Shown here one piece after another: positions 1 through 10,465 of a DNA stretch of 64,000 nucleotides. The stretch is from Pandoraea norimbergensis (GTDB taxonomy: Bacteria; Pseudomonadota; Gammaproteobacteria; Burkholderiales; Burkholderiaceae), in the NCBI RefSeq assembly GCF_001465545.3, contig NZ_CP013480.3:992001-1056000 (forward strand). Reading direction: 5' to 3'. Numbering within the stretch: the first letter of the stretch is position 1; each line of letters begins with the position of its first letter. A model generated the notes under the pieces. The model searched no databases and was not told the DNA's origin. It saw only the letters and a program-made list of their open reading frames with translations. Both the position numbers and the translations under genes were made by a program.

Positions 1-1
1 G

Positions 2-3000
2 GACATGGCGACATCGCAATTGACGATCGGCAAGGGGGCCGTCGTCAGCGTCGATCCGAGCCAATCGATCACGCTGAACAGCGTCGGTCAGATGACGATC
101 GATGGCACCCTCAACGCCTGGGGCGGCAATATCACGCTCGGCGACATGAAGGAGAACGGACTGCTCGCCGAGACTGTGAATGCCATCGGGCACGGCCGCT
201 CGATCTGGATCGGCGAGAACGCCGTGCTTGACGTCGCAGCCCGCGCCGCCACGGCGTTCGACGCGCACGGCAATCCCTACGGCTTCGTGCGCAATGGCGG
301 CAACATCGTTATCGGTGGCGATATCAATCACGTCAACGGCACCGCAACGGGCTCGGACCTGTTCATTGTCGTGCGTGATGGCGCAGTGCTCGATGCGTCG
401 GGTGCGCAGGCAACGCTCAACGTCGACATGCAAGGGGCCCGGCTCGTCGCATCGAATGGCGGCAGCATCTCGCTGGCATCCAACAGCGGTCTTTATCTGG
501 ACGGCGCGTTCAAGGCCGCATCGGGTGGCGGGAGCGCGGCCGGCGGCACCCTGTCGGTGGCGCAAATTACCGCGATGTACCGGAAGAACGACGCCACCCA
601 ACGTGTCTTGAAAACACGCGAACTGATTCTCGAACAAACGCAGAGCGCCAGCCCGTTGCGCACGATTCAGACGCCCGCGCAGGCGGCTGCGGCGTTGACG
701 TACGGTTATGGCCGTTTGTCCGTTGCCCAGATCAACGCGGGCGGCTTCGACAATCTCTCGTTGTTCGCATCCACCGCCGTTGCCGGTGACGTGTCGCTCA
801 AGGTCAACCAGAATCTTCAGTTCTACGGGGGTATCACCACGGTGGCGGGTTCCACCGGTTCGCCGAACGTGCATCTTGAATCCTCGTACCTTCGTCTGGC
901 CATGCAACGTCCGGGCGGCCGGGACGGCTATGTCACCCCCGGCACAACGACGCCACAGGTCCGTCCGGTCATCGCCAAAATGGACGCCCTCGCTAATCTG
1001 ATCGACGTGCGCGGGAATACGATGTTCAATGCCGACCTCATCGAATTGACCAGTCGTGGAGACCTGCGCTTCATGGCGACGGTCGACGGATGGGACGGGC
1101 AAGCGCCTGCCACGTCGCTGGCCGGTCCCGGCGACATCACGCTGCGCGCGGCACAGCTGTACCCGGATACGAACGCGGGGGCTGCCGTTATCGCGGGAAG
1201 CATTGCGAGCGGGTACGACCCGAAACGCACGCTGACCATTGCACGCACGACCGATACCATCCCCGATGTCCCATTCTCGGTGTTCGGCACGCTTTCGCTG
1301 CTGGCAGCGAATATCGAACAGGGCGGGATCGTTCGCGCGCCGCTTGGACGCCTTCGCTTCGGCGCAACCGGCTTCAACGATCAGGTCACGCTGAACGTTC
1401 ACCTGCTCCCCGGGAGCGTGAGTTCCGTGAGCGGTGCCGGGCTTGTCATGCCGTACGGCGGCACGACCGATGGGCAAAGCTGGCAGTACAACGGCAAAGA
1501 CGTCACGCCGGACGGTGTGGGCGGGTCTGACTTCCGCGGCAACCTCGTACGGGGTATGGTGCTGGGCGGGAAGTCGATCACTGTCGATAGCGGCGCAGTG
1601 CTGGACCTTTCCGGCGGCGGGGAACTGACGGGGGCAGGCTTCGTCTCCGGGCGAGGAGGGTCCACGGACGCTCGCTTCTATCCGCTGGTGCAAGTGGGGC
1701 CGAACGGCGGACTGACGTTGCCGGACCTGAAGACCAATCCGGTGTACGCGATTGTGCCGGGCACACAAAGTGGCTACGCGCCGTCGTCGGGCGGCGGTGC
1801 CGCCGATCCGGCCATCGGCCGTCAGATCACCATTGGCGCGGGGGTGCCGGGACTTCCGGCAGGCACTTACACGCTGATGCCCTCGACCTATGCGCTGCTG
1901 CCGGGCGCATTCCGGGTGGAGATCAACGCACGCGCGGGACAGGGCGCAGGCGGGGCGGCGCTGGCAATGCGCAATGGATCGTGGTCGGCGTCCGGCACGC
2001 TGTCGGTCGCAGGAACCGGTACGCACGATAGCCTCGCCAGCCAGATCATTCTCACGCCTGCAAAGGTCCTGCGGACCTATTCTCAGTACAACGAAACCGG
2101 ATTCACCGCATTTTCGCTGGCGGATGCCGCTCGACGAGGGATTCCACGTCCCGGATTGCCGGCCGACGCGAAGACGCTTCAACTGACGTTGCAGCAAGGG
2201 GCGGGGGCGAATGCCTTCCGGTTCGACGGCATCGGTCGCTTTGCACCCGCAGCGGGGGGGTACGGGGGGACGGTATCCGTTGTCGTGCCTAACGTGGGTC
2301 AAAAGCAGGCGATCGAAATTGTCGCCGCGCAGGCCACCGCCGGGTTTGCCGGCGTCACGCTGCGGGCAGACAGCCTGAACAATATCGGCGCAGCCCGCAT
2401 GGTCATCGGCGGCATGACAGCGACGACCTACGGGCAAGGCGGCAACTATGTGACGTTCGGTGAAAATACACCGCTGGAGATCTACCTGCGCAGCGGCACC
2501 ACGCTTTCGGCACCGGAAGTCTTTCTGGTGGCATCGGAATCATCCGACCCGACGGCACCCGGCGGCCTGATCCGGGTGGAGCAGGGCGCGAGTATCAATA
2601 CGCTCGGCCGTGGCAAGGTCGCTTACGACGCCAACGACGGCTTCGTCTATAAAGCGGACCGCTATGTGCTTGCCGCGTCCAACGGGCTGCTCAATATCTT
2701 GCCGTCGACCAGTAGCGCGCGTGGCGCACTGGAGATCGGTGTGTGTCCCACCGGCGCATGTGTCGGCACGACAACGCTCTATTCGGAAGGCACGCTGGCC
2801 GCGTCGACCACCGGGACATTCACCATCGATGACGCGGTGCGCTACGGCACGCGCAATCTGACGCTGGCCGTGGGCGCGATCAACATCGGGTCCACGCAGG
2901 CGCTCGCAGCGGCACAGGCAAACGGCACCGCTGCTGCGGGTCTGGCGATGAACCAGCGCGTGCTGGATCGTTTGCTGCACGGTGACACGTTGACAGGCGC

Positions 3001-6000
3001 CCCCGCGTTGGAAACGCTCACGCTGAGCGCCGCAAACAGCATCAATTTCTATGGCGACTCGGTACTCGATACTTATGACAAGGCCACCGGCAAGTCGTCG
3101 CTGAGCCGTCTGGTGCTGACGACCCCGGCCATGTATGGGCAAGGCGACAGCGCAAGCGTCGCGACAATTCGCACGGCGAATCTCGTCTGGGGCGGCACCT
3201 CGAACACGCCCGGCACGGTGATTGCCGGCGGCGCAGGCACGGGGGCCGGGACGCTGAATCTGGAGACGGATCGCTTCGAATTCGGCTTCAGCCCGTTCGC
3301 TCAGCCGAGCAGTGTGACCTCGTACGAGCGGCTGGCGCTGGGCTTCGCGAACGTCAACATCAAGGCCAGCGAGCGCATTACGTCGAACCACCGGGGCAGC
3401 CTGTCGGTGTATCAGTCGCAAGGCGCTTACGACACCTACACCGGGTTCCAATACCAAGGCGGCAACCTAAACCTGACGACACCCCTGATGACGGGGGCGG
3501 CAGGTTCGTCCAGCCGAATCACGGCAGGCGGGGCGATTTCCGTGGCGGCACCGGTGGGCGCAACGCCCATCGACCGCTCCCGCGATATTGACGCGTTGGG
3601 GGCGGATCTGACACTGCACGGCGACACCTTGCGTGTGGCCACCACCGTGGTGTTGCCGAGCGGCAAGCTCACGCTGATTGCCGACAAGGACCTGACGCTG
3701 GCCGACAGCGCGCAGATCGATCTGGCCGGACGCAAGCGAAGCTTCTTCGACATCGACAAATACACGTGGGGCGGCGACGTCGTGCTGGAAAGCCGTGGCG
3801 GCAACATCTTTCAGTCTGCGGCGTCGACGATCGACATCTCCGCCGTCAACAGCAGCGCAGGCACGCTCAAAGCAGTGGCCCTCGATGCGGCGGCGGGGCA
3901 GGTGGACTTGCAAGGCAGGATTCTGGGCAAGGGCAGCGGGTATTACGACGCGAGCGGCACGCTCGTGCCGTTCAAGTCCGCCCGGGTGGAAGTCCGTGCG
4001 CAATCGCTGGGTGCGGGGTCCTTGGATACCGAGTTCGCGGCACTCAACACGCGTCTGAACGAGGGAGGCGTATTGGGCGGTCGCAGCTTCCAGCTCAAAC
4101 GCGGCGATCTGACGATCGGTAATGAGGTCAAGGCGGGCGAAGTCAACGTGTCTGTCGACAATGGCCGCCTGACGGTGGCAGGGCGCATCGATGCGAGCGG
4201 AGACGCTGTCGGCACCATCCGTCTGGCCGCAAAAAATGGGCTGACGTTGACCGACGGCGCCGTCCTTGACGCGCATGGCACGCTGCTGCGTGTGGACAGT
4301 TACGGCAAGATCATCGACAGCCCGAACCGGGCCATCGTCGAACTGAGCTCGGGTGATGGCACGCTGACGATGGCGGGCGGTGCGCAGATTGATCTGCGTC
4401 ACGGCACAGGGGCGATGTTTGGTACAGGGCCGGGGCGCAACGATGGGGTGTCGCGCGGCACGCTGACGCTGAATGCCCCGCGCGTGGGCAGTCAGGGCCG
4501 TGTCGACGATGCCGACGCCCCGACGTATGGCGACATCGCCATCGATGCCCGCAGCGGCGTGACGATTCGCGGCGCGAAATCGATTGCCCTGAATGGCATG
4601 CAGCGTTACGCCGATGCGCCTTATGCAACCGCCAAGGACGCTAACGGCAATGTGGTGCTGGAACTGGCGGCGGGTGGCCGTCCGTATCAGGTGATCGATC
4701 AGGCCTACCTCGACGCCAAACACGCCGACAGCACGCAATTCATCGACCATGCGCTGGCCAACGGCAATCTGCTAAACACGAAGATGGCGGGGTTGAACAA
4801 CGCCAACTACCTCAACGTTTTGCATTTGCGTCCCGGCGTTGAAATCGTCAGCAAGACCGCCGACGGTGACATGGTGGTTCGTGGCGACGTGGATCTGTCC
4901 GGCTACCGCTATGCGAGCCTGAATCCGCTGTCGGCGAAGACCGGTGTCTATGGCTCGGGCGAAGTGGGCATGTTGACCGTACGCGCTGGCGGCAATCTCG
5001 ACATTTTCGGCAGCATCAACGACGGCTTCTCGCCGCCGCCGGCAACCAAGGACGACTCGGGCTGGATGCTGTTGAAGGGGATCAACTTCGGCGGCGACGA
5101 CATCGTGGTGCCGGGCGTGGGTGTGACGCTGGCCGACGGCACGGCGTTCCCCGTCGGTTCTGTCCTCAATTACGACGTGCCGATCAGAGGCTTCGTTATC
5201 CCGGCAGGGGCGCGTGTGCCGGTGTCGGTCACACTTGCCCAGCCGTTGGTGTTGCCTGCCGGTACGGTGCTCGCAGCCGCCATACGCGATAGCGCCGGCA
5301 ACGTGCTTTACGCGGCGGGCACCGTCCTGAAAACGACGGTCACCATCGCCGCGAACGCGCGTCTCGACGCAGGGTCGGTGTTCGCCTCTGGCGTGAGTGT
5401 CAGCGCGATGACCTGGCCGAAAGGCATACCGTTGCCCGGTATGCCGGATCCGGGAGAGGGGACCCTGACGCGAAACTTCGTATCGCTTAACGGCGCCAAA
5501 GCGCTTGCTGCCGGTGCGATCATCCCGTCGGGAACCGACGTCAAACTGCCGGGGGATGCCGACTCGGTGGCATTGCGCCCGGAGATTGGCGGACGTCAGG
5601 GCAAGGTGTGGGCGCTCGCACAAATGTTGCCGGAGGGATCGCAGTCATGGTCGATGCGACTGGTGGCAGGCGCGGACACCGATGCCGCCGACAGCCGCAT
5701 TGTGCAAGCGCGCCCGCCGCATGGCGATCTGCGACTGGCGGACAGTCACTACGGCATGTATGGCCGGGGTATTCCGCCCAAGGGGGTCGGATACTGGACG
5801 CAAGCCGCCGCAGACCTCGGCATCGACGGCATTGTGGCGGGGGAGAAGATCGAAGATGATTTTCTCAAGAGCATTGGCGTCGACATGACGGCCGAAGAGT
5901 TTTGTAAGAACGATTCAGAAAACTGCCAGGTGAAGGTGAGCTACACCTGGACCCAACAGGGTGCGGACGAATTTGCCGACCCGAGCGTTCGCGCGGGTGA

Positions 6001-9000
6001 TGTGGTGGATACCGTGGGCTTGAATTGGCCAACCTTGTGCGAGGACAACCCGACATGGTGTACGACCCCGGGCATGACCTATGCCTACTCCCCGACGAAC
6101 CAACGCTTTAGCGTGTTGCGCACGGGCACGGGCGATCTGGAACTGCTCAGTGGCGGCAACATGCGCATGGACTCGCTGTTCGGGGTCTATACCGCAGGCA
6201 CGTCGTCGAGCGCCACGCGTCCGGGGGACCCGTTCAATCAACCGCGCGGGAAAAATTCGTTGGGCAAGGTGCTCAGCGAAGTGGCGGGCAACAACGAGCC
6301 GTTCGTGAACGGCGGCGAGGAGAGCTTGTATCGCGCGTGGTATCCCGATCAGGGCGGCAATCTGTTGCTGCGCGTCGGGGGGAACCTGACGGGATCGTTG
6401 CTGCAACCGAGCGGGGCGAGCTCCACGCGACCGCTGCCGGAGGATGCCGGCTATGACAGCGCCAATGTCGGCACGTGGCTCTGGCGTCAGGGCAGTGCCG
6501 ATGTCGATATCGGTGCACCGGCGCAGCCTACGGCATGGTGGATCAACTTCGGTAGTTTTGTCAGTGGGTTGGGTAACGGTGTCACGCGTCTGGTCGGCTT
6601 TACCGGCTTCGGAACGCTGGGTGGCGGCAATCTCACGGCGCAGGTCGACGGCGACGCAGGTCAGTTGGCAAGGCTCGTGGGCAGCCGGTATGACATCAAC
6701 GTGAACGCGCGTCCGCAGGGGCTTGCGCTGGCCGTCGGGGGCACCGGGCGCGTCGCGCCGGATGGCAGCATCTCCTTGACCGGCGGCGGCGATCTCGACG
6801 TGCGTGTGAGCGGTGCGATCAATCCGATCGGTGTGAGCGCCCTCAATCACGCAAACGGCGTGGTCACCAATCTGCGAGGTCATACGGAGATCAAGGCCGC
6901 GACGATCGGCGCGATCGATCTTATCTACGGGAGCACGTCCACCCAACATACGCCGAATGAAACGCGCGCCTTCGATGCTTTCCGGTCGACGCGAGGCATT
7001 GCGCGGGGCGGGTTCACACTCGTGCCGGGGGACGCCACCTTTAGCCTGTATTCATTGTCGGATCAGGTCACGCAGGACGTCGCGGACCCGGGCCGCTTGC
7101 CGTTGGAGTTTTATTCGCCCTACGTGAGCAAATCCGCCATCAATGGTTATGGCTGGAGCTGGTTCACCTTGTGGACGAATCGCACCGCCATCGATATGGT
7201 GTCCGCCGGGGGAAATCTCACCCCCTTGACGAGCATGGTCGGCACCGTCACCGATGAGGGGATCGTGTACCCATCGATTCTGCGGGCGGTGGCGCCGAGT
7301 GGCAGCCTGTACTACGGCCAGGCGGTTCGTTTCTACCAAGCTGACAGCAGTGTCTCCCCCACGCCCCTGCTGCTTGCGCCGTCGGCGTCGGGCGGTGAGT
7401 TGCAATTTCTCGCAGCCGATTCGATTTTCGCAGGGGTGTTCACGGTCAGCCCGTCGAGCGCGCCGACGAGCACGATGCCAACACCGCAACGGCCTGCGTA
7501 TCTCGCATGGCTGTACCCCATTGGGGGGTCATACGCGTCGACGGCGGACGCCCGCAACTATGCGGGGGACGGTAATCGCGCGAACGGCTCGACGTTCCCG
7601 ATGTTTGTCTTCGGTGCAAACTCTGCGGCAGGGTTGCCGAATACGGGCGCGTCAACGTCGCTCTTTTACGCGGTGGAGGGTGATCTCGTCGGCGTGAACA
7701 CTGGACGTGTCCTGAAGTTCACCGGCAAAGGAAACTTCTTCGAAAAAGACCCGAGACTCGGCCGCACGTGGTACGAAGGCGGGCCGGTCGCCATGCGGGC
7801 AGGGCGCGACATCGTGAGAAGCGGGAGTCTGGTGCTCGAGGACGGTGCGGGAATCGGGAATGCCGAGTTCGGCTACACCGGCACGGGGAACTTGTTCGTG
7901 CACAGCAACGCGTCCGATGTTTCGGTGGTGTCCGCCGGTCGCGACATTCTGTACAGCACGTTCAACGTGGCCGGCCCCGGCACCTTGGATATCAGTGCCG
8001 GTCGCAACATTCTGATGGAGGATCGAGCGGGGGTTACGAGTCTGGGGCCGGTGGTGTCGAGCGACACGCGCCCCGGGGCGAGCATCGCCATGCAGGCGGG
8101 CGTGGGGGCGAAGGGGCTGGATTACCTCCAGTTCGTCAAACCGTATCTGGACGCGACGAATCTGGCGCGTACCGGTGTACCGCTGGCCGATCAGGCGGGC
8201 AAGGTCGTCAAGACGTACGAAACCGAACTCGTGACATGGCTTGGCGAACGTTACGGATTCTCGGGGACGGCAGACGAAGCGCGGGCCTTCTATTTCGCGT
8301 TGCCGGTGGCGCAGCAGCGTGTCTTTGCCCGCAACGTCTATTTTGCGGAGTTGAAGGCCGGCGGTCGCGAGTACAACGATCCGGCGAGCCCGCGCTACGG
8401 TAGCTTCCTGCGCAGCCGCAATGCGATTGCCGCACTTGCACCCGAGATCGATGCCGATGGCAACCCGGTGACGTACGCCGGCGATATCGTGATGTTCCGG
8501 GGGCTGCGCACCACGTATGACGAACTCAACCGGCGGTATGAATATGCGCCGCGCAGTGGTTTCGTCCGAACCAATTTCGGCGGCGATATTCAGATGCTGA
8601 CGCCGGGTGGCCGAATGGTGGTTGGCATTGAAGGTGCGGCACCGCCTGCGCAATCGGGGGTGTTGACGCAAGGGGGCGGCAACATCGAGATGTTCTCGCA
8701 CGGCAGCATCTTGCTGGGGCAGAGCCGCATCATGACGACGTTTGGCGGCGACATTCTGGGATGGTCGTCGGAAGGCGACATCAACGCCGGCCGGGGCTCA
8801 AAGTCCACCGTGGTGTACACGCCGCCCAAGCGTGAGTATGACCAATGGGGCAACGTCAAGCTATCGCCGCAGGTGCCGAGTACCGGTGCCGGGATTGCGA
8901 CGCTCAATCCGATTCCCGAAGTGAAGGCAGGCGACGTCGATCTGCTGGCGCCGTTGGGGACGATCGATGCTGGCGAGGCGGGCATTCGTGTGTCGGGCAG

Positions 9001-9409
9001 TCTGAACCTGGTGGCGCTGCAAGTGGTAAATGCCGCAAACATTCAGGTGCAGGGCAAGTCGGCGGGATTGCCGGTTGTCGCTGGTGTGAACGTTGCCGCG
9101 CTGACTAACGCCAGTGCGAGCGCATCGCAGGCGGCTACTGCGGCACAGGACGCCGTGCAGCGTGAGCGCAATGCCGCACGTCAGTCACAGCCGTCGATCT
9201 TCACGGTGCGCACGTTGGGGCAGGGTAGTGAACCGGCGCCCGGGGAAGCGGGCAGAGCGGCACCGTTGCGCTCGTCGCTGTCACCCACGACCACCGGCTA
9301 CAACGCGTCGAACCCGGTGCAGATCGTGGGGCTGGGGGAGAAGGTCGATCAGGCGTTGTGGTCTCGTTTGAGCGATGCGGAACGTCTGGCGTTGCGGCAG
9401 GATCGGTAA
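2..9409 (+). CDS. Filamentous haemagglutinin family (TpsA/FhaB-like, DUF3739-type) exoprotein, 5' truncated by window
   Basis: Giant secreted adhesin-like protein of the two-partner secretion type. The frame is open to the first bases of the window, so the real start and the N-terminal signal peptide/TPS domain lie upstream. About 3,135 residues are visible. The whole length consists of short beta-helix-forming repeats rich in Gly, Ala, Ser, Thr and Asn, with recurring GGNI, GGDI, SAGR and LDISAG elements. The last part (about residues 2780-3050, counting from the ATG at 5) has the block typical of DUF3739 haemagglutinins: GGDIVMFRG, TNFGGDIQMLTPGG, GGGNIEMFSHG, a YTPPK segment and LLAPLGTIDAGEAGI. 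No toxin domain follows; the protein ends in a charged tail. Only six cysteines were found, in three pairs: C914/C919, C1967/C1974 and C2012/C2019. By family knowledge, members such as PdtA of Pseudomonas need a TpsB outer-membrane partner, presumably encoded upstream. The exact role here is unknown. Confidence 0.9.
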   Translation, partial: DMATSQLTIGKGAVVSVDPSQSITLNSVGQMTIDGTLNAWGGNITLGDMKENGLLAETVNAIGHGRSIWIGENAVLDVAARAATAFDAHGNPYGFVRNGGNIVIGGDINHVNGTATGSDLFIVVRDGAVLDASGAQATLNVDMQGARLVASNGGSISLASNSGLYLDGAFKAASGGGSAAGGTLSVAQITAMYRKNDATQRVLKTRELILEQTQSASPLRTIQTPAQAAAALTYGYGRLSVAQINAGGFDNLSLFASTAVAGDVSLKVNQNLQFYGGITTVAGSTGSPNVHLESSYLRLAMQRPGGRDGYVTPGTTTPQVRPVIAKMDALANLIDVRGNTMFNADLIELTSRGDLRFMATVDGWDGQAPATSLAGPGDITLRAAQLYPDTNAGAAVIAGSIASGYDPKRTLTIARTTDTIPDVPFSVFGTLSLLAANIEQGGIVRAPLGRLRFGATGFNDQVTLNVHLLPGSVSSVSGAGLVMPYGGTTDGQSWQYNGKDVTPDGVGGSDFRGNLVRGMVLGGKSITVDSGAVLDLSGGGELTGAGFVSGRGGSTDARFYPLVQVGPNGGLTLPDLKTNPVYAIVPGTQSGYAPSSGGGAADPAIGRQITIGAGVPGLPAGTYTLMPSTYALLPGAFRVEINARAGQGAGGAALAMRNGSWSASGTLSVAGTGTHDSLASQIILTPAKVLRTYSQYNETGFTAFSLADAARRGIPRPGLPADAKTLQLTLQQGAGANAFRFDGIGRFAPAAGGYGGTVSVVVPNVGQKQAIEIVAAQATAGFAGVTLRADSLNNIGAARMVIGGMTATTYGQGGNYVTFGENTPLEIYLRSGTTLSAPEVFLVASESSDPTAPGGLIRVEQGASINTLGRGKVAYDANDGFVYKADRYVLAASNGLLNILPSTSSARGALEIGVCPTGACVGTTTLYSEGTLAASTTGTFTIDDAVRYGTRNLTLAVGAINIGSTQALAAAQANGTAAAGLAMNQRVLDRLLHGDTLTGAPALETLTLSAANSINFYGDSVLDTYDKATGKSSLSRLVLTTPAMYGQGDSASVATIRTANLVWGGTSNTPGTVIAGGAGTGAGTLNLETDRFEFGFSPFAQPSSVTSYERLALGFANVNIKASERITSNHRGSLSVYQSQGAYDTYTGFQYQGGNLNLTTPLMTGAAGSSSRITAGGAISVAAPVGATPIDRSRDIDALGADLTLHGDTLRVATTVVLPSGKLTLIADKDLTLADSAQIDLAGRKRSFFDIDKYTWGGDVVLESRGGNIFQSAASTIDISAVNSSAGTLKAVALDAAAGQVDLQGRILGKGSGYYDASGTLVPFKSARVEVRAQSLGAGSLDTEFAALNTRLNEGGVLGGRSFQLKRGDLTIGNEVKAGEVNVSVDNGRLTVAGRIDASGDAVGTIRLAAKNGLTLTDGAVLDAHGTLLRVDSYGKIIDSPNRAIVELSSGDGTLTMAGGAQIDLRHGTGAMFGTGPGRNDGVSRGTLTLNAPRVGSQGRVDDADAPTYGDIAIDARSGVTIRGAKSIALNGMQRYADAPYATAKDANGNVVLELAAGGRPYQVIDQAYLDAKHADSTQFIDHALANGNLLNTKMAGLNNANYLNVLHLRPGVEIVSKTADGDMVVRGDVDLSGYRYASLNPLSAKTGVYGSGEVGMLTVRAGGNLDIFGSINDGFSPPPATKDDSGWMLLKGINFGGDDIVVPGVGVTLADGTAFPVGSVLNYDVPIRGFVIPAGARVPVSVTLAQPLVLPAGTVLAAAIRDSAGNVLYAAGTVLKTTVTIAANARLDAGSVFASGVSVSAMTWPKGIPLPGMPDPGEGTLTRNFVSLNGAKALAAGAIIPSGTDVKLPGDADSVALRPEIGGRQGKVWALAQMLPEGSQSWSMRLVAGADTDAADSRIVQARPPHGDLRLADSHYGMYGRGIPPKGVGYWTQAAADLGIDGIVAGEKIEDDFLKSIGVDMTAEEFCKNDSENCQVKVSYTWTQQGADEFADPSVRAGDVVDTVGLNWPTLCEDNPTWCTTPGMTYAYSPTNQRFSVLRTGTGDLELLSGGNMRMDSLFGVYTAGTSSSATRPGDPFNQPRGKNSLGKVLSEVAGNNEPFVNGGEESLYRAWYPDQGGNLLLRVGGNLTGSLLQPSGASSTRPLPEDAGYDSANVGTWLWRQGSADVDIGAPAQPTAWWINFGSFVSGLGNGVTRLVGFTGFGTLGGGNLTAQVDGDAGQLARLVGSRYDINVNARPQGLALAVGGTGRVAPDGSISLTGGGDLDVRVSGAINPIGVSALNHANGVVTNLRGHTEIKAATIGAIDLIYGSTSTQHTPNETRAFDAFRSTRGIARGGFTLVPGDATFSLYSLSDQVTQDVADPGRLPLEFYSPYVSKSAINGYGWSWFTLWTNRTAIDMVSAGGNLTPLTSMVGTVTDEGIVYPSILRAVAPSGSLYYGQAVRFYQADSSVSPTPLLLAPSASGGELQFLAADSIFAGVFTVSPSSAPTSTMPTPQRPAYLAWLYPIGGSYASTADARNYAGDGNRANGSTFPMFVFGANSAAGLPNTGASTSLFYAVEGDLVGVNTGRVLKFTGKGNFFEKDPRLGRTWYEGGPVAMRAGRDIVRSGSLVLEDGAGIGNAEFGYTGTGNLFVHSNASDVSVVSAGRDILYSTFNVAGPGTLDISAGRNILMEDRAGVTSLGPVVSSDTRPGASIAMQAGVGAKGLDYLQFVKPYLDATNLARTGVPLADQAGKVVKTYETELVTWLGERYGFSGTADEARAFYFALPVAQQRVFARNVYFAELKAGGREYNDPASPRYGSFLRSRNAIAALAPEIDADGNPVTYAGDIVMFRGLRTTYDELNRRYEYAPRSGFVRTNFGGDIQMLTPGGRMVVGIEGAAPPAQSGVLTQGGGNIEMFSHGSILLGQSRIMTTFGGDILGWSSEGDINAGRGSKSTVVYTPPKREYDQWGNVKLSPQVPSTGAGIATLNPIPEVKAGDVDLLAPLGTIDAGEAGIRVSGSLNLVALQVVNAANIQVQGKSAGLPVVAGVNVAALTNASASASQAATAAQDAVQRERNAARQSQPSIFTVRTLGQGSEPAPGEAGRAAPLRSSLSPTTTGYNASNPVQIVGLGEKVDQALWSRLSDAERLALRQDR

Positions 9410-9436
9410 GTCTCGAGGTTGAATCGTCAGGGGGGG

Positions 9437-9481
9437 AGCCCATCGGGCTGAGTGTCAGGTCAGTCGGTGGGCTGTTTTATT
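9437..9481 (+). terminator. Putative rho-independent terminator after the haemagglutinin gene
   Basis: AGCCCATCG (9437-9445) pairs with CGGTGGGCT (9465-9473), with one G-U pair, and is followed by GTTTTATT. It lies 28 bases after the haemagglutinin stop codon. The rest of the gap up to 9693 shows no convincing gene. A small hairpin at 9659-9683 lies just beyond the stop of the convergent cupin gene but has no T-run. Confidence 0.5.
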
Positions 9482-9693
9482 GGGGGGTGACCTGTGGTCC
9501 GAGAAATGCTTGGGGCGGACGCGGCTTAATAGGGACTCGTTGGGTAGTTGAACACCGGCGCGTATGAAATCGATCGGGAACTAGGCGGGTGAAAGAGTCA
9601 GCATAGGATGATGCGGTGCAACTGGACGCGTCTGCATCGTATTAACGCCGCTGATAACGAATGGCGGCATTCGACTGCCATTCAACGCTTACG

Positions 9694-10191
9694 TCATGGG
9701 CGTCCTTGCGAAGCGGGCGCATCCCCTTCAATCGATTGTTGGGCGGCTGCTGGAATCGGAGGGCTAGGAACGAGCCCGTAGCGGGACATGACTGCCAACA
9801 ACTTCTGGCGGTCTGGCGGCCCGCCGGTATTCACAACTCCCTGTACATCCAGAAAGTATTGCGCACCCAGGTCAGGGGTAAGGACGATGAGTGCCTTGGC
9901 AGTGGCTTGATGAGGGTTGCTGAACGCATGGACGGAGCCCTTGGGTGTGTGCATCCACTCGCCCGGTGCCAGATCCCTGACTACACCGTCAACGGAATAG
10001 CGGATGAGCCCCTCCAGGGCGTATACGCATTCTTCATTGTGGGTGTGACTATGTGGCGGCGGAACGTTTGCTCCCGAGGCGATAGTCAACTCGAAGACGC
10101 CCATACCCTTCGTGGCGGATCCGTCTATGAGATAGCGTATTGTCAGGCCACCAATTGTGATTGGCTCAAGAGTGGATGCGTCTGTGCTCAT
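9694..10191 (-). CDS. Cupin domain-containing protein
   Basis: Small single-domain cupin of 165 residues. The sequence shows both cupin motifs: a PPPHSHTHNEECVYALEG block (metal-binding HxH...E) and, about 20 residues later, APGEWMHTPKGSVHAFSN with the second metal-binding histidine. The start at 10191 is chosen because GGAG lies 8 bases upstream; a longer frame to 10359 adds 56 residues with no cupin character. Such proteins are often metal-dependent dioxygenases, isomerases or small-molecule binders; the substrate cannot be read from sequence. It is divergent from the MFS/MarR operon. Its codon use looks less GC-biased than its neighbours, which may hint at transfer, but this was judged by eye only. 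Confidence 0.85.
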   Translation of the reverse strand: MSTDASTLEPITIGGLTIRYLIDGSATKGMGVFELTIASGANVPPPHSHTHNEECVYALEGLIRYSVDGVVRDLAPGEWMHTPKGSVHAFSNPHQATAKALIVLTPDLGAQYFLDVQGVVNTGGPPDRQKLLAVMSRYGLVPSPPIPAAAQQSIEGDAPASQGRP

Positions 10192-10440
10192 CGCGAATAC
10201 TCCGAACAGGAAAGGTGTCATCTGCGGAGGCGCCGGGGCAACAATTCGGAGATGCCTGGCTACCAAACTTGGCGCGCACAGCCGACTCGATAGCGCATTC
10301 ATACTGTCTGTAGCCTGGCGCACAAGAATGTGCGACTGCCCTCGGAAGAGACACCCCAACTCCGCTACGCCGTTACCGTTTTTATTCCGATATACACCGC
10401 CTCAGCGCCCTCCGCAACTAACGTGATAGAATCGTTGACT

Positions 10441-10455
10441 GATCAAACATTGATC
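10441..10455. promoter_or_regulatory. Candidate operator of the MFS/marR operon
   Basis: GATCAA-ACA-TTGATC is a perfect 6-bp inverted repeat with a 3-bp spacer, ending 10 bases before the MFS start codon. A TAGAAT hexamer at 10427-10432 could be the -10 element, which would place the dyad over the transcription start. The MarR protein encoded in the same operon is the obvious candidate ligand. This is inferred from position and symmetry only. Confidence 0.45.
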
Positions 10456-10465
10456 CGTCCAAAAA

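Noticed and set aside
8481..9409. C-terminal toxin domain (contact-dependent inhibition) in the haemagglutinin
   Set aside because: The C-terminus is a DUF3739-type end with a short charged tail. No VENN-like motif or toxin domain is seen, and no immunity gene follows.
9482..9693. Possible small gene between the haemagglutinin terminator and the cupin gene
   Set aside because: Short frames exist, but none has a ribosome binding site or recognisable composition.
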